Assembly: GCF_028289705.1 (NCBI RefSeq)
Contig: NZ_JANQOI010000183.1
Span: forward strand, 1 to 64,000
Length of the DNA: 64,000 nt
Source of the DNA: Pelagibius sp.
Lineage (GTDB): Bacteria; Pseudomonadota; Alphaproteobacteria; Kiloniellales; Kiloniellaceae
Direction of reading: 5' to 3'
Positions within the stretch are counted from its first letter, which is position 1; every line of letters begins with the position of its first letter. The notes beneath the pieces are model-generated. The model searched no databases, was not told the origin of the DNA, and worked only from the letters and a program-made list of their open reading frames with translations. A program made the translations under genes and the position numbers. Positions 21,618 to 29,841 of this stretch are shown here, one piece after another.

Positions 21618-21756
21618 CGTTATTGCCGGGTTTGTTCCGGCAATCCATCGCTGTCCGGGTCTCGGTCCATCCATGGACCCTCGGGACAAGCCCGAGGGTG
21701 ACGACTTGGGTCTGGATAGTGTTCGGTAGACCGCTGAAGTTGAGCCGCTCATTTCG
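21618..21756 (+). repeat. Dispersed palindromic repeat, copy 2
   Basis: Left stem TTGCCGGGTTTGTTCCGGCAA, core CATGGACCCTCGGGACAAGC then CCGAGGGTGACGA, and a right tail (GTAGACCGCTGAAGTTGAGC) parallel the copies at 41029 and 60136. It fills the gap of about 335 bases between soxB and iolB together with the sox promoter; no gene is seen here. Confidence 0.75.
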
Positions 21757-21866
21757 AAACAGCGTTTCAGGGGATTATCTGCGCCCAAACTCCCGCTGTC
21801 GTCCAGAAAGCGCTGAAGGCATCACATTTTCCGATACCGCGGATCGGCAGGGATGATGGCGGAGGT

Positions 21867-22670
21867 CTACTTCTTCACGATCCACTCGTGGGCGGGGTCG
21901 TTCTTGAAGTGCCACTGGCGCACCGGGCCGGCCATGACGTTGAGATAGTAGAGGTCGTAGCCGTGGGGCGCGCCGACGGGGTGGTAGCCGCGGGGGACCA
22001 TCACACAGGTGCCGTCCTCCACCGCCATGGTCTCGTCGATGGAGCGGTCGTCGGTGTAAACCCGCTGGAAGGCGAAGCCCTGGGGCGGGTTGAGGTGGTG
22101 GTAGTAGGTCTCCTCCAGGCTCGACTCCGTGGGGATGTTCTCGGTGTCGTGCTTGTGCGGGGGATAGCTCGACCAGTTGCCGCTGGGGGTGATCACCTCC
22201 ACGACCAGCAGGCTGTCGGCGGGCTCGCTCTCCGGCAGGATGTTGTAGATGAGCCGCCGGTTGGAGCCGCTGCCGCGCTCCTCGAAGCCCACGTCCTCTG
22301 GTCGGATCAGGCGCACGGGGTGGCTGCCCTTGCCGGGGGCCGAGCAGACCGCCAGTTCCACATCGGTCTCGGCGGTGACGGTGAAGCGCTGGCCGTTGGG
22401 CACGTAGACGGAGTAGGGGGCCTTGTCCTCGAAGACCGACATGCGCTCGCCGAGGCCGGCGAAGGTCTCGCCGCCGGCCTCGATGTTCGCCTTGCCGGTC
22501 ACCAGCACCAGGCAGACCTCTTCCTCGCCGGTCTCGCGGGACAGGCTCTGGCCGGGCTGCAGCTTGAAGACCTTGAAGCCGACATGGCGCCAGCCGGCGC
22601 TCTCCGGCGAGACGGAAAGCACCTCGCCGTCGGCATCGGGGGTCCGAGGTTTCACCAGAAGATTGGGCAT
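21867..22670 (-). CDS. iolB: 5-deoxy-glucuronate isomerase
   Basis: Converts 5-deoxy-glucuronate to 5-dehydro-2-deoxygluconate in myo-inositol breakdown. The 267-residue bicupin matches IolB along its length, including GFKVFKLQPGQSLSRETG near residue 32, NWSSYPPHKHDTENIP (probable metal-binding cupin motif, near 165) and MVPRGYHPVGAPHGYDLYYLNVMAG near 225. It is the last gene of the minus-strand iol operon and lies about 60 bases after a secreted protein of unknown function. Confidence 0.94.
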   Translation of the reverse strand: MPNLLVKPRTPDADGEVLSVSPESAGWRHVGFKVFKLQPGQSLSRETGEEEVCLVLVTGKANIEAGGETFAGLGERMSVFEDKAPYSVYVPNGQRFTVTAETDVELAVCSAPGKGSHPVRLIRPEDVGFEERGSGSNRRLIYNILPESEPADSLLVVEVITPSGNWSSYPPHKHDTENIPTESSLEETYYHHLNPPQGFAFQRVYTDDRSIDETMAVEDGTCVMVPRGYHPVGAPHGYDLYYLNVMAGPVRQWHFKNDPAHEWIVKK

Positions 22671-22730
22671 GATCGAACTCTCTTTCTTCAGTCTGCCGGA
22701 CGGACAGCGCCTGTCCCGGCTTTGTCTTCA

Positions 22731-23618
22731 TTAGGATATGTATTCGATGAAACGGATCCGGCCTCTGGCGACCCGCCAGAGAATGCCGCTCTCCGGGGTG
22801 CTTACGGACAGCGAGTTCCGTGTGCCGATGGTCGAGAGAACCTGAATCTCGTTGGGATGGTCCGCATCGGCATGGGTGATGGCGAGGCGAAAGGCAATAT
22901 CGTCAGGGTCGATGCCACTGCCAGCCGAGAGCAGGTGTTGGCATTGCAGTTCGCTTTCCCTGATCGCAACGATGTCCTCGCCGCCCGGCGTGAGCTCGAC
23001 CCTGAAGTGGCCGCCAAGCACCATGAATCCGGGTTCTCGCGGCTCCCAAAGAAAATAGACGTAAATCGCTTCCGCCGCCGCGCCATCGCCGATCGCAAGG
23101 GTCACCGTCCGGAAGGAGCCCGGGCATCGGTCGGTGAAGTGGCGCATCATGCCCGCGAGCCGGGCCTGGCGGCGCAGCGCGCCCAGGGCCGTGGCCCGGG
23201 CCGCCCAGAGCAGAGCCCCTCGCGGTGAGGGCGCGGCGCCCTGCGGAAGGCGCGTGTCACTGCCGGGCAGGATGGCGCCGTCCTTCACGGCGACTTGCCG
23301 AGAGACGACGGGGTCATTGGCGCCGCCCTGGGCAATGCTGACCCGCAGGCGGCCGTCACCAAGCACTTCAACAATTTGGCCGCGCTCCCGAAGATCGCTT
23401 TTTTCCCGGGCATCGCTGCCCCACAGAGTTTCCGCCGCGCTGGCTGCCCGCTGCTTATCGTAGAGTGCCCTGGCGAGGGCCTGGGTCTGTTGAACCGAGT
23501 CCCTATAAGCCTCCGGGATGGGCACGGCGGCGGCCTGGCTGGCAAGGGCGAGCATCGCTGTCAGGCCCGCGACCTTGGCCGTGCGTCGCAGCGCCGGCGA
23601 GTTGACGGCACTACTCAC
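22731..23618 (-). CDS. Secreted protein of unknown function inside the iol operon
   Basis: A 295-residue protein with a signal peptide (basic RRTAK, hydrophobic GLTAMLALA, cleavage after AAA near residue 30). The mature part is soluble, with an alpha-helical first half and a beta-rich second half (IYVYFLWEPREPGFMVLGG, FRVELTPGGEDIV, GILWRVARGRIRF). Two cysteines could pair. The start is GTG 23618: an AGGAG box lies seven bases upstream and the codon overlaps the stop of the small membrane-protein gene by eight bases, indicating coupling. I do not recognise the family. The location suggests co-expression with inositol enzymes, but no role can be assigned. Confidence 0.68.
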   Translation of the reverse strand: MSSAVNSPALRRTAKVAGLTAMLALASQAAAVPIPEAYRDSVQQTQALARALYDKQRAASAAETLWGSDAREKSDLRERGQIVEVLGDGRLRVSIAQGGANDPVVSRQVAVKDGAILPGSDTRLPQGAAPSPRGALLWAARATALGALRRQARLAGMMRHFTDRCPGSFRTVTLAIGDGAAAEAIYVYFLWEPREPGFMVLGGHFRVELTPGGEDIVAIRESELQCQHLLSAGSGIDPDDIAFRLAITHADADHPNEIQVLSTIGTRNSLSVSTPESGILWRVARGRIRFIEYIS

Positions 23619-23823
23619 CGTCTTGCTCCTTCGGCGGCTCGTACTTCCAGAGGAAGGCCCAGATGGCATAGGCCAGAACGGCGAAGGCGACGATCTGCCA
23701 GAAGGGTTCTTCGGCGATGGCCTCGATCACCAGCCAGAGAAAGCAGAGGGCGACGATGAGCACCCGCCGATAGAGCGGCGCGAACCAGGGATGGGAGTTG
23801 TCGAGCATCAGGCCGCGGTTCAT
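23611..23823 (-). CDS. Small two-TM membrane protein
   Basis: A 70-residue protein with two hydrophobic segments (about residues 18-38 and 42-60) joined by a short polar loop and ending in a charged tail (KYEPPKEQDGE). The N-terminal DNSHPWFAPLYRR is reminiscent of small DUF3329-type proteins, but this is tentative. The gene overlaps the iolE stop by four bases (ATGA) and is overlapped by the start of the secreted protein gene, so three consecutive genes are translationally linked. Confidence 0.7.
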   Translation of the reverse strand: MNRGLMLDNSHPWFAPLYRRVLIVALCFLWLVIEAIAEEPFWQIVAFAVLAYAIWAFLWKYEPPKEQDGE

Positions 23824-24710
23824 GCAAGGCCGGCCTCTGCCGCGTAGCGGGCGAGGTTACGGTGGCCCATGGCGGCATAGATGCCGGGATTGGCTTTGGC
23901 CGGGTCCTGCTCTGCCTCCACCACCAGCCAGCCCTGATACTTGGGCTCGCCCAGGGCGGCCAGCACGGCAGCGAAGTCGATGCAGCCGTCGCCGGGCACG
24001 GTGAAGATCCCGGCGACCACGGCGTCGAGGAAGCTCATGTCCTGGGCCCGGACCTGATGCATGACGTCCTCGCGAATGTCCTTGCAGTGCACATGGGTGA
24101 TGCGCGGGGCGTAGCGGCGGGCCAGCGCCGCCGGGTCGGCACCGACAAGGACGGCATGGCCGGTATCAAGCAGCAACCCCACGGCATCGCCGGTGGCCGC
24201 CATGAAGGCGTCGGTCTCGGCCTCGGTTTCGACGATGGTGCCGGTGTGGTGATGGTAGGCGAGTTGCAGGCCCTGGTCGCGCACGTGCTCGGCCACTTCG
24301 GTGACCCGGGCGCCGAAGGTCTCCATCTCCGCCGCGCCGACGCTCGGGCTCTGGGACAGCGGCACGTCCTGGCGGCCGTGGATCGCGTTGCTGGTCTCGG
24401 CGAAGATGAGCTGGCGGCAGCCCATGGCCTTCAGCAGTGCAAGATGCGGCCCAAGGGCCTCGATCTCTGCGGCGGCGTCCCGCTCCAAGAGGTGGCTGGA
24501 GTACCAGCCGGAGACCAGGGAGAGCTCGTGGCGCTGCAGCAGCGGGCCCAGGGTATCGGCATCGCGCGGGAACTTGTGGCCCATCTCGATGCCGTCGAAG
24601 CCGGCGGCGCGGGCCTCCCGCAGGCAGGTTTCCAGCGGCGTCTCGCCGCCCAGGCTCTGCAGGTCGTCGTTGGACCAGGCGATGGGGTTGGTGCCAAGTT
24701 TCACGGTCAT
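23820..24710 (-). CDS. iolE: Inosose (2-keto-myo-inositol) dehydratase
   Basis: Dehydrates 2-keto-myo-inositol to 3D-trihydroxycyclohexane-1,2-dione. The 296-residue TIM barrel of the xylose-isomerase/AP-endonuclease-2 superfamily is the usual length for IolE, with LGTNPIAWSNDD at the N-terminus, GFDGIEMGHKFP near 35, LAYHHHTGTIVETE near 140 and THVHCKDIR near 195, all typical. The ATG at 24710 has a GGAGAGAGAAG box and removes a spurious 47-residue extension. It follows iolD after 38 bases. Confidence 0.94.
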   Translation of the reverse strand: MTVKLGTNPIAWSNDDLQSLGGETPLETCLREARAAGFDGIEMGHKFPRDADTLGPLLQRHELSLVSGWYSSHLLERDAAAEIEALGPHLALLKAMGCRQLIFAETSNAIHGRQDVPLSQSPSVGAAEMETFGARVTEVAEHVRDQGLQLAYHHHTGTIVETEAETDAFMAATGDAVGLLLDTGHAVLVGADPAALARRYAPRITHVHCKDIREDVMHQVRAQDMSFLDAVVAGIFTVPGDGCIDFAAVLAALGEPKYQGWLVVEAEQDPAKANPGIYAAMGHRNLARYAAEAGLA

Positions 24711-24748
24711 GGGTATTGCTTCTCTCTCCGGGGCCTGCGGTCGCGTCT

Positions 24749-26602
24749 TCAGTCGGCCAGGCGCTGCTTCGCCCTGGCGCTGGCGTAGGCCTGGTAGGCT
24801 TCCTGCACTTCGCTGCGTTCGGAGACTTCGGGGATGGCCACGTCCCACCAATGTCCGCCGGCCTCGGTGGAGATCAAGGGGTCGGTGTCGATGACGACGG
24901 CGCGCGGCCCCGCCGCGGGCCCGGCTTCGCGCAGCGCGGCCTCCAGAGCGTCGATGCTGTCGACCTTCACCGCTGCGGCGCCGAGGCTCTCGGCATGGGC
25001 GCGGAAATCGATGTCCGGCAGGGTCTCGTGGCGGGCATGCTGCAGCAGGTTGTTGAAGGACTCGCCGCCGGTGCCGCGCTGCAGGCGGTTGATGCAGCCG
25101 AAGCCGCGGTTGTCCAGCACCACGATGGTGAGCTTGATCCCCAGCATGGCCGCCGTGGCGATCTCGGAGTTCATCATCAGATAGCTGCCGTCGCCGACCA
25201 TGACGATGACCTCGCGCTCCGGCTGGGCCAGCTTCACCCCGATGCCGCCGGCGATCTCATAACCCATGCAGGAGTAGCCGTACTCCAGGTGATAGCCGCC
25301 GACCGCCGGGTTGCGCCAGAGCTTGTGCAGTTCCCCGGGCAGGCCGCCGGCGGCGCAGACCACGATGGCCTGGTCGTCGGCGCTGCGGTTGACGGCCCCG
25401 ATGACCTGGGCGTCGCTCGGCAGACTGCCGTTACCGCCTTCGTTCGCAAGCACCGCTTCCGCCGCCTGGTTCCAGGCGCCGATGCGGGCGCTGATGGCGT
25501 CCTGCCAGTCGGTCGGGGCGCGATACTGGGAAAGCTGCGCGCTCAGGGTATCGAGCCCCTCGCGGGCGTCGGCCACCAGGGGCCGGGCGTGATGCTTGCC
25601 GGCGTCATAGGCGGCGGTGTTCAGTTGGATCAGCCGCCGCTCGGGGTTGTTGAAAAGTGCGCGCGAGCCGGTGGTGAAGTCCTGCAGGCGCGTGCCCACC
25701 GCCAGGATGACATCGGCCTCCGCTGCGCAGTCGTTGGCCGCCGAGGTGCCGGTGACACCGAGGGAACCGAGGTTCAGCGGATGGTCCCAGGCCAAGGCGC
25801 TCTTGCCCGCCTGTGTCTCCGCCACCGGGATCCCGTGGCGCTCGGCGAAAGCCTGCAGGCTGTCGGTGGCAAGGCTGTAGTGGACGCCGCCGCCGGCGAC
25901 GATCAACGGCTTCTCGGCCTCCGCCAATAGGGCGGCCGCGCGGGTCAGCTCCTGCTGGTCCGGGCGCGGCCGGCGGAAGCGCCAGATCTTCTCGGCGAAG
26001 AAGCTTTCAGGGTAGTCATGGGCCTCGGCCTGTACGTCCTGGCAGAGAGCCAGGGTCACCGGGCCGCAGTCCGCCGGGTCGGTCAGCACCGCCATGGCCC
26101 GGGGCAGGGCCGTCAGGATCTGCTCCGGCCGGGTGATGCGGTCCCAGTAGCGCGAGACCGGGCGGAAGCAGTCGTTGGCGCTAACCGTGGCGTCCTGGAA
26201 ACTCTCGATCTGCTGCAGCACCGGGTCCGGCCGCCGGTTGGCGAAGACGTCGCCGGGCAGCAGCAGCAGCGGCAGGCGGTTCACATGCGCCACCGCCGCG
26301 GCCGTCACCATGTTGGTGGCGCCGGGGCCGATGGAGGTGGTGCAGGCCATCACCCGCTGGCGGTTGCTCGCCTTGGCATAGGCGATGGCGGCATGGGCCA
26401 TGGCCTGTTCGTTGTGGGCGCGGTAGGTGGGCAGGCGGTCCTGGACGGCGTAAAGCGCCTCGCCCAGGCCGGCGACGTTGCCGTGGCCGAAGATCGCCCA
26501 GACGCCGCCGAACAGCGGCACGAGCTGGCCGTTATACTCGATCTTCTGGGCGGCCAGATAGCGCACGAGGGCCTGGGCCATGGTCAAGCGGAGGGTGGAC
26601 AT
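24749..26602 (-). CDS. iolD: 3D-(3,5/4)-trihydroxycyclohexane-1,2-dione acylhydrolase
   Basis: A ThDP-dependent ring-opening hydrolase of inositol catabolism giving 5-deoxy-glucuronate. The 617-residue protein has the pyruvate-oxidase-like three-domain layout: catalytic Glu65 in AHNEQAMAH, a central domain, and the ThDP/Mg motif from GDGS at 470-473 to DN at 498-499. LFGGVWAIFGHGNV near residue 30 and the C-terminal GGHWWDVAIPEVS are IolD-specific in my reading. It lies between iolC and iolE in the same operon. Confidence 0.95.
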   Translation of the reverse strand: MSTLRLTMAQALVRYLAAQKIEYNGQLVPLFGGVWAIFGHGNVAGLGEALYAVQDRLPTYRAHNEQAMAHAAIAYAKASNRQRVMACTTSIGPGATNMVTAAAVAHVNRLPLLLLPGDVFANRRPDPVLQQIESFQDATVSANDCFRPVSRYWDRITRPEQILTALPRAMAVLTDPADCGPVTLALCQDVQAEAHDYPESFFAEKIWRFRRPRPDQQELTRAAALLAEAEKPLIVAGGGVHYSLATDSLQAFAERHGIPVAETQAGKSALAWDHPLNLGSLGVTGTSAANDCAAEADVILAVGTRLQDFTTGSRALFNNPERRLIQLNTAAYDAGKHHARPLVADAREGLDTLSAQLSQYRAPTDWQDAISARIGAWNQAAEAVLANEGGNGSLPSDAQVIGAVNRSADDQAIVVCAAGGLPGELHKLWRNPAVGGYHLEYGYSCMGYEIAGGIGVKLAQPEREVIVMVGDGSYLMMNSEIATAAMLGIKLTIVVLDNRGFGCINRLQRGTGGESFNNLLQHARHETLPDIDFRAHAESLGAAAVKVDSIDALEAALREAGPAAGPRAVVIDTDPLISTEAGGHWWDVAIPEVSERSEVQEAYQAYASARAKQRLAD

Positions 26603-26671
26603 CGTCTTGCTCTCGATCAGTCGGACGTATTGATGTTAGGGGGTTTGGTCGCCCCTTTTTGCTTCAGGAGG

Positions 26672-28588
26672 CTATGCGGCCTCGGCGGCCACCGCCTGTT
26701 CCCAGCCGGTGACCAGGGCGGTGAAGCGCCTGGCCATCTCCTCCACCGCTGCCGCGTCGTCGATCTCGCCCTTCAGCCAGGCCCGGGCGGGATCGGCGAA
26801 GATGCTGCGGCCCACGGCGAAGCCCTTGACCAGGGGATGGCGCGCCGCCAGGGCGAAAGAGGCGTTCAACTCGTCGACCGGCCGCTCCAGCCCGAGGAGC
26901 AGTATGCCGCGGCAATGCGGATCGCGCGATTCAATGGTTCGGCAGACCGCCTGCCAGGCGGCATCCTCGGCCAGCGGCTCCAGCTTCCACCAGTCCGGGG
27001 CCACACCCAGGTCGTAGAAGCGCCCGATGGCCCTTGCGAGGGTCCCGTCATCGATGGGCCCATGGCGGCTGGCAATGACTTCCAGAAGCAGTTCGTGGCC
27101 GGTCCTGCGGCAGGCATCGTAAAGCCGCAGCACCTGGTCTTCCTGAGCCTTGCGCAGATCCTCCGGGTCGTCAGGGTGATAGAACACCAGGCATTTGACG
27201 CAGGTGGTCTGCGGCCATTCGTTGAGGGCGCCGCCGAGATCGGGGCCTTCCTCGAAGGCGAGGGGGCGGGAGCCGGGCAGTTCGATGGGCCGGCCGACCC
27301 AGAGGTCGCCGTCGGCGGCGGCATGCAGGGCTTCGCGGCCCAGCCGGTCGTCGATCAGGAAGCCGAAGCCTTCGCGCCCGCCGGCTACCTTGCGGGCCGC
27401 GGAAAGCGCCAGGGACTTGAAGCGCCCGACCGCGGCGAGATCGGCGCCGCAATCCTTGGCCAGATCCTCGAACTGGCTGCGGTGGTCGATGGCGAAGATG
27501 CAGAGATTGGGGTGCTCGCGCCGGCGCGTCGTCGACCAGTGCACCCGGTTGAGGTCCGGGTCCTCGCGCAGCGCATGGTGCCGGCTGCCCTTCTCCAGGT
27601 AGTAGGTCAGCTCGGTCCAGGAGGGCACGGCCGGGGCGCAGCCGTGGCGCGACACGGCAAAGGCGCCGCAGGCATTGGCGAATTTGCAGCAGGTCTCCAG
27701 CGGCTCGTCGCGCAGATAGCCGCGCAGAAAGCCGCTCATGAAGGCATCGCCCGCGCCCAGCACGTTATAGACCTCCACTGGAAAGCCCGGGCCCTTGATG
27801 CCGTCTTCGATGGAATCCGGGATCGCGTCCGGGAAGACCACGCAGCCCATGGGGCCGCGCTTGCAGACGATGGTGGCCTCACTCAGCTCCCGCACCTTGC
27901 GGATCGCCGCCAGGGTATCGGTGGTGCCGCCGGCGATGTGCAGCTCCTCCTCGGTGCCAACGATCAGGTCGCAGAGCGGCAGGATGGTCTGCAGGTGCTT
28001 GGAGACCTCGGCGTTCTCCACGAAGCGTTCCTCGCCAAGGCCGTGGCCGGTGAGGCCCCAGAGCACCGGGCGGTAGTCGATGTCGAAGACCACCTTGCGG
28101 CCGGCCTCGCGGGCGAGTTTCGCCGCCCTGCGCGAGGCCGCTTCGACGCCGGGGGCGGAGAAGTGGGTGCCGGTGACCACCACCGCCTTGGCCGAGGCGA
28201 TGTAGTCGGGATCGATATCCGCCTCGCTGATCGCCATGTCGGCGCAGTTCTCGCGGTAGAAGATCAGCGGGAAGGTGTCCTCGTCGCGGATGCCGAGGAT
28301 GACCAGCGCAGTCAGCCGTTCCGGATCGGTTTTCAGGCGGCTGGTATCGACCCCCTCGTCAGTTAGGGTCTCCCGGACGAAACGGCCCATGTGCTCGTCG
28401 CCGACCCGGCTGAGGAACCCGGCCTTGAGGCCGAGGCGGGCCGATCCCACGGCGATGTTGGCCGGGCAGCCGCCGATGTACTTGGCGAAGCTGCCCATGT
28501 CTTCCAGGCGTCCGCCGACCTGTTGGCCGTAAAGGTCCACCGAGCAACGCCCGATGGTGATGAGGTCCAGCGCAGCAGCATTGCCCAT
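26672..28588 (-). CDS. iolC: 5-dehydro-2-deoxygluconokinase fused to a DUF2090 aldolase-like domain
   Basis: A 638-residue bifunctional protein. Residues about 8-325 form a PfkB-family sugar kinase, with GGCPANIAVG at 39-48 and GAGDAF at 278-283 (Asp281 as catalytic base), that phosphorylates 5-dehydro-2-deoxygluconate. Residues about 330-638 form a DUF2090 domain, annotated in related proteins as the aldolase acting on the phosphorylated product. That would account for the absence of a separate iolJ. The ATG at 28588 (MGNAAALDLI) is chosen over an upstream start that would add 36 non-conserved residues. It is the first gene of the minus-strand iol operon, divergent from iolG. Confidence 0.92.
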   Translation of the reverse strand: MGNAAALDLITIGRCSVDLYGQQVGGRLEDMGSFAKYIGGCPANIAVGSARLGLKAGFLSRVGDEHMGRFVRETLTDEGVDTSRLKTDPERLTALVILGIRDEDTFPLIFYRENCADMAISEADIDPDYIASAKAVVVTGTHFSAPGVEAASRRAAKLAREAGRKVVFDIDYRPVLWGLTGHGLGEERFVENAEVSKHLQTILPLCDLIVGTEEELHIAGGTTDTLAAIRKVRELSEATIVCKRGPMGCVVFPDAIPDSIEDGIKGPGFPVEVYNVLGAGDAFMSGFLRGYLRDEPLETCCKFANACGAFAVSRHGCAPAVPSWTELTYYLEKGSRHHALREDPDLNRVHWSTTRRREHPNLCIFAIDHRSQFEDLAKDCGADLAAVGRFKSLALSAARKVAGGREGFGFLIDDRLGREALHAAADGDLWVGRPIELPGSRPLAFEEGPDLGGALNEWPQTTCVKCLVFYHPDDPEDLRKAQEDQVLRLYDACRRTGHELLLEVIASRHGPIDDGTLARAIGRFYDLGVAPDWWKLEPLAEDAAWQAVCRTIESRDPHCRGILLLGLERPVDELNASFALAARHPLVKGFAVGRSIFADPARAWLKGEIDDAAAVEEMARRFTALVTGWEQAVAAEAA

Positions 28589-28674
28589 AGTCCGGCCGTC
28601 TCCCGTTTCTGCTGACCCCCCGGGCTGTGCTGGCCCGCGGTCATATTTTCTTGAGAGCCGCGCTTTTTGAGCGC

Positions 28675-28703
28675 TTGGAAGAATGAAACATAACATCTAA
28701 TAA
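28675..28703 (+). promoter_or_regulatory. Probable sigma-70 promoter of iolG
   Basis: TTGGAA (28675-28680) and TAATAA (28698-28703) are separated by exactly 17 bases, with the expected transcript start near 28710 and the iolG ATG at 28757. The AT-rich setting contrasts with the surrounding coding DNA. Confidence 0.6.
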
Positions 28704-28714
28704 GGGGTCAATAT

Positions 28715-28728
28715 GGAATTCAGGTTCT
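28715..28728. promoter_or_regulatory. Candidate iol regulator site downstream of the iolG promoter
   Basis: GGAATTCAGGTTCT overlaps the expected start of the iolG transcript. It fits the GGAA-N6-TTCC pattern reported for rhizobial IolR at seven of eight fixed bases. Read on the minus strand (AGAACCTGAATTCC) it agrees at nine of 14 positions with the AGAATAAAAATTCT palindrome found near the RpiR-type regulator at 33325. Confidence 0.4.
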
Positions 28729-28756
28729 ATTTTATCGTCGAGGGGGAGAACGCCGC

Positions 28757-29749
28757 ATGCTACGCATCGGTTTGCTGGGGGCGGGCCGCATCGGCCAGAT
28801 CCATGGGCGTAACATCGCCGCCCATCCCAAGGCCGCGTTGGCCGCCGTGGCAGATGCCGTTCCCGCGGCGTCCGAGGCGCTGGCGGCCGAGACCGGCGCC
28901 GCCACCCGCGAGATTGCAGCGGTCCTGGCGGACCCGGCCATCGATGCCGTGGTCATCGCCACGCCGACCGATACCCATGCCGAACTGATCGAAGCCGCGG
29001 TGCGCGGCGGCAAGGCGGTTTTCTGCGAGAAGCCGGTGGATCTCGATGCGGAGCGCATCCGGGCCTGCCTGGCCGTCGTCGCCGAGGTCGGCCGGCCGCT
29101 GATGATCGGCTTCAACCGGCGTTTCGACCCCAGCTTTGCCGCGCTGAAGGCGCGTCTGCAGACCGGCGAGATTGGCGCGGTGGAGATCGTCACCATCCTC
29201 TCGCGCGATCCGGCGCCGCCGCCGGCCTCCTACATCGCGCGTTCCGGTGGTCTGTTCCGCGACATGATGATCCACGATCTCGACATGGCCCGCTTCCTGC
29301 TGGACGAAGAGCCGGTGGAGGTCTTCGCCCAGGGCTCCTGCCTGGTGGACCCGGCGATCGGCGAGGCGGGAGACGTGGACACGGCGACGGTGGCTTTGAA
29401 GACCGCCACCGGCAAGCTTGTGCAGATCTCAAACTCAAGGCGTGCCAGCTACGGCTACGACCAGCGGATCGAGGTCCATGGCGCGGAGGGCCTGCTGCGC
29501 GCCGGAAACCAGCGCGCGACCACGGTCGAGGCGGCCTCGGCCTCCGGTTATAGCCGCGATCCGGCGCTTCCGTTCTTCCTGGACCGCTACCGGGAGGCTT
29601 ATCAGGCCGAGCTTTCCGCCTTCATCGAGACGGTGAGCGCGGGACGGTCGCCGGCGCCTTCGGGCGAGGATGGCCTCAAGGCCCAGATCCTGGCCGACGC
29701 GGCAACCCAATCGTGGCGCAGCGGCAGGCCGGTCAGCCTGGATCCCTGA
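28757..29749 (+). CDS. iolG: myo-Inositol 2-dehydrogenase
   Basis: Oxidises myo-inositol to 2-keto-myo-inositol with NAD+, the first step of the pathway encoded by the divergent iol genes. The 330-residue Gfo/Idh/MocA protein shows GLLGAGRIGQIHG at residues 5-17, catalytic Lys92 in CEKPVD, and the D169-x3-H173 pair in RDMMIHDLD. A GAGGGGGAG ribosome site lies just upstream of the ATG. The context (iolC divergent, iolBDE beyond) supports the inositol assignment over other family members. Confidence 0.92.
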   Translation: MLRIGLLGAGRIGQIHGRNIAAHPKAALAAVADAVPAASEALAAETGAATREIAAVLADPAIDAVVIATPTDTHAELIEAAVRGGKAVFCEKPVDLDAERIRACLAVVAEVGRPLMIGFNRRFDPSFAALKARLQTGEIGAVEIVTILSRDPAPPPASYIARSGGLFRDMMIHDLDMARFLLDEEPVEVFAQGSCLVDPAIGEAGDVDTATVALKTATGKLVQISNSRRASYGYDQRIEVHGAEGLLRAGNQRATTVEAASASGYSRDPALPFFLDRYREAYQAELSAFIETVSAGRSPAPSGEDGLKAQILADAATQSWRSGRPVSLDP

Positions 29750-29760
29750 GCAAAAGGCAA

Positions 29761-29792
29761 GGCCGCCGGGCTGTGGTGCAGACCCGGCGGCC
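29761..29792. terminator. Bidirectional terminator between iolG and the chemoreceptor gene
   Basis: A perfect 10-bp stem, GGCCGCCGGG (29761-29770) with CCCGGCGGCC (29783-29792), stands between two convergent genes. On the minus strand it is followed by TTGCCTTTT. A second smaller stem (CCCCGG/CCGGGG) lies near 29802-29822. Confidence 0.7.
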
Positions 29793-29841
29793 TCCCTTGC
29801 ACCCCGGCCGCAAGGACCGGGGCTCCCCCAAAAAAAGCTCC

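Noticed and set aside
26672..28588. Frameshift or misassembly joining iolC to another gene
   Set aside because: The kinase with a C-terminal DUF2090 domain is a known natural fusion, and the frame is open and conserved throughout.
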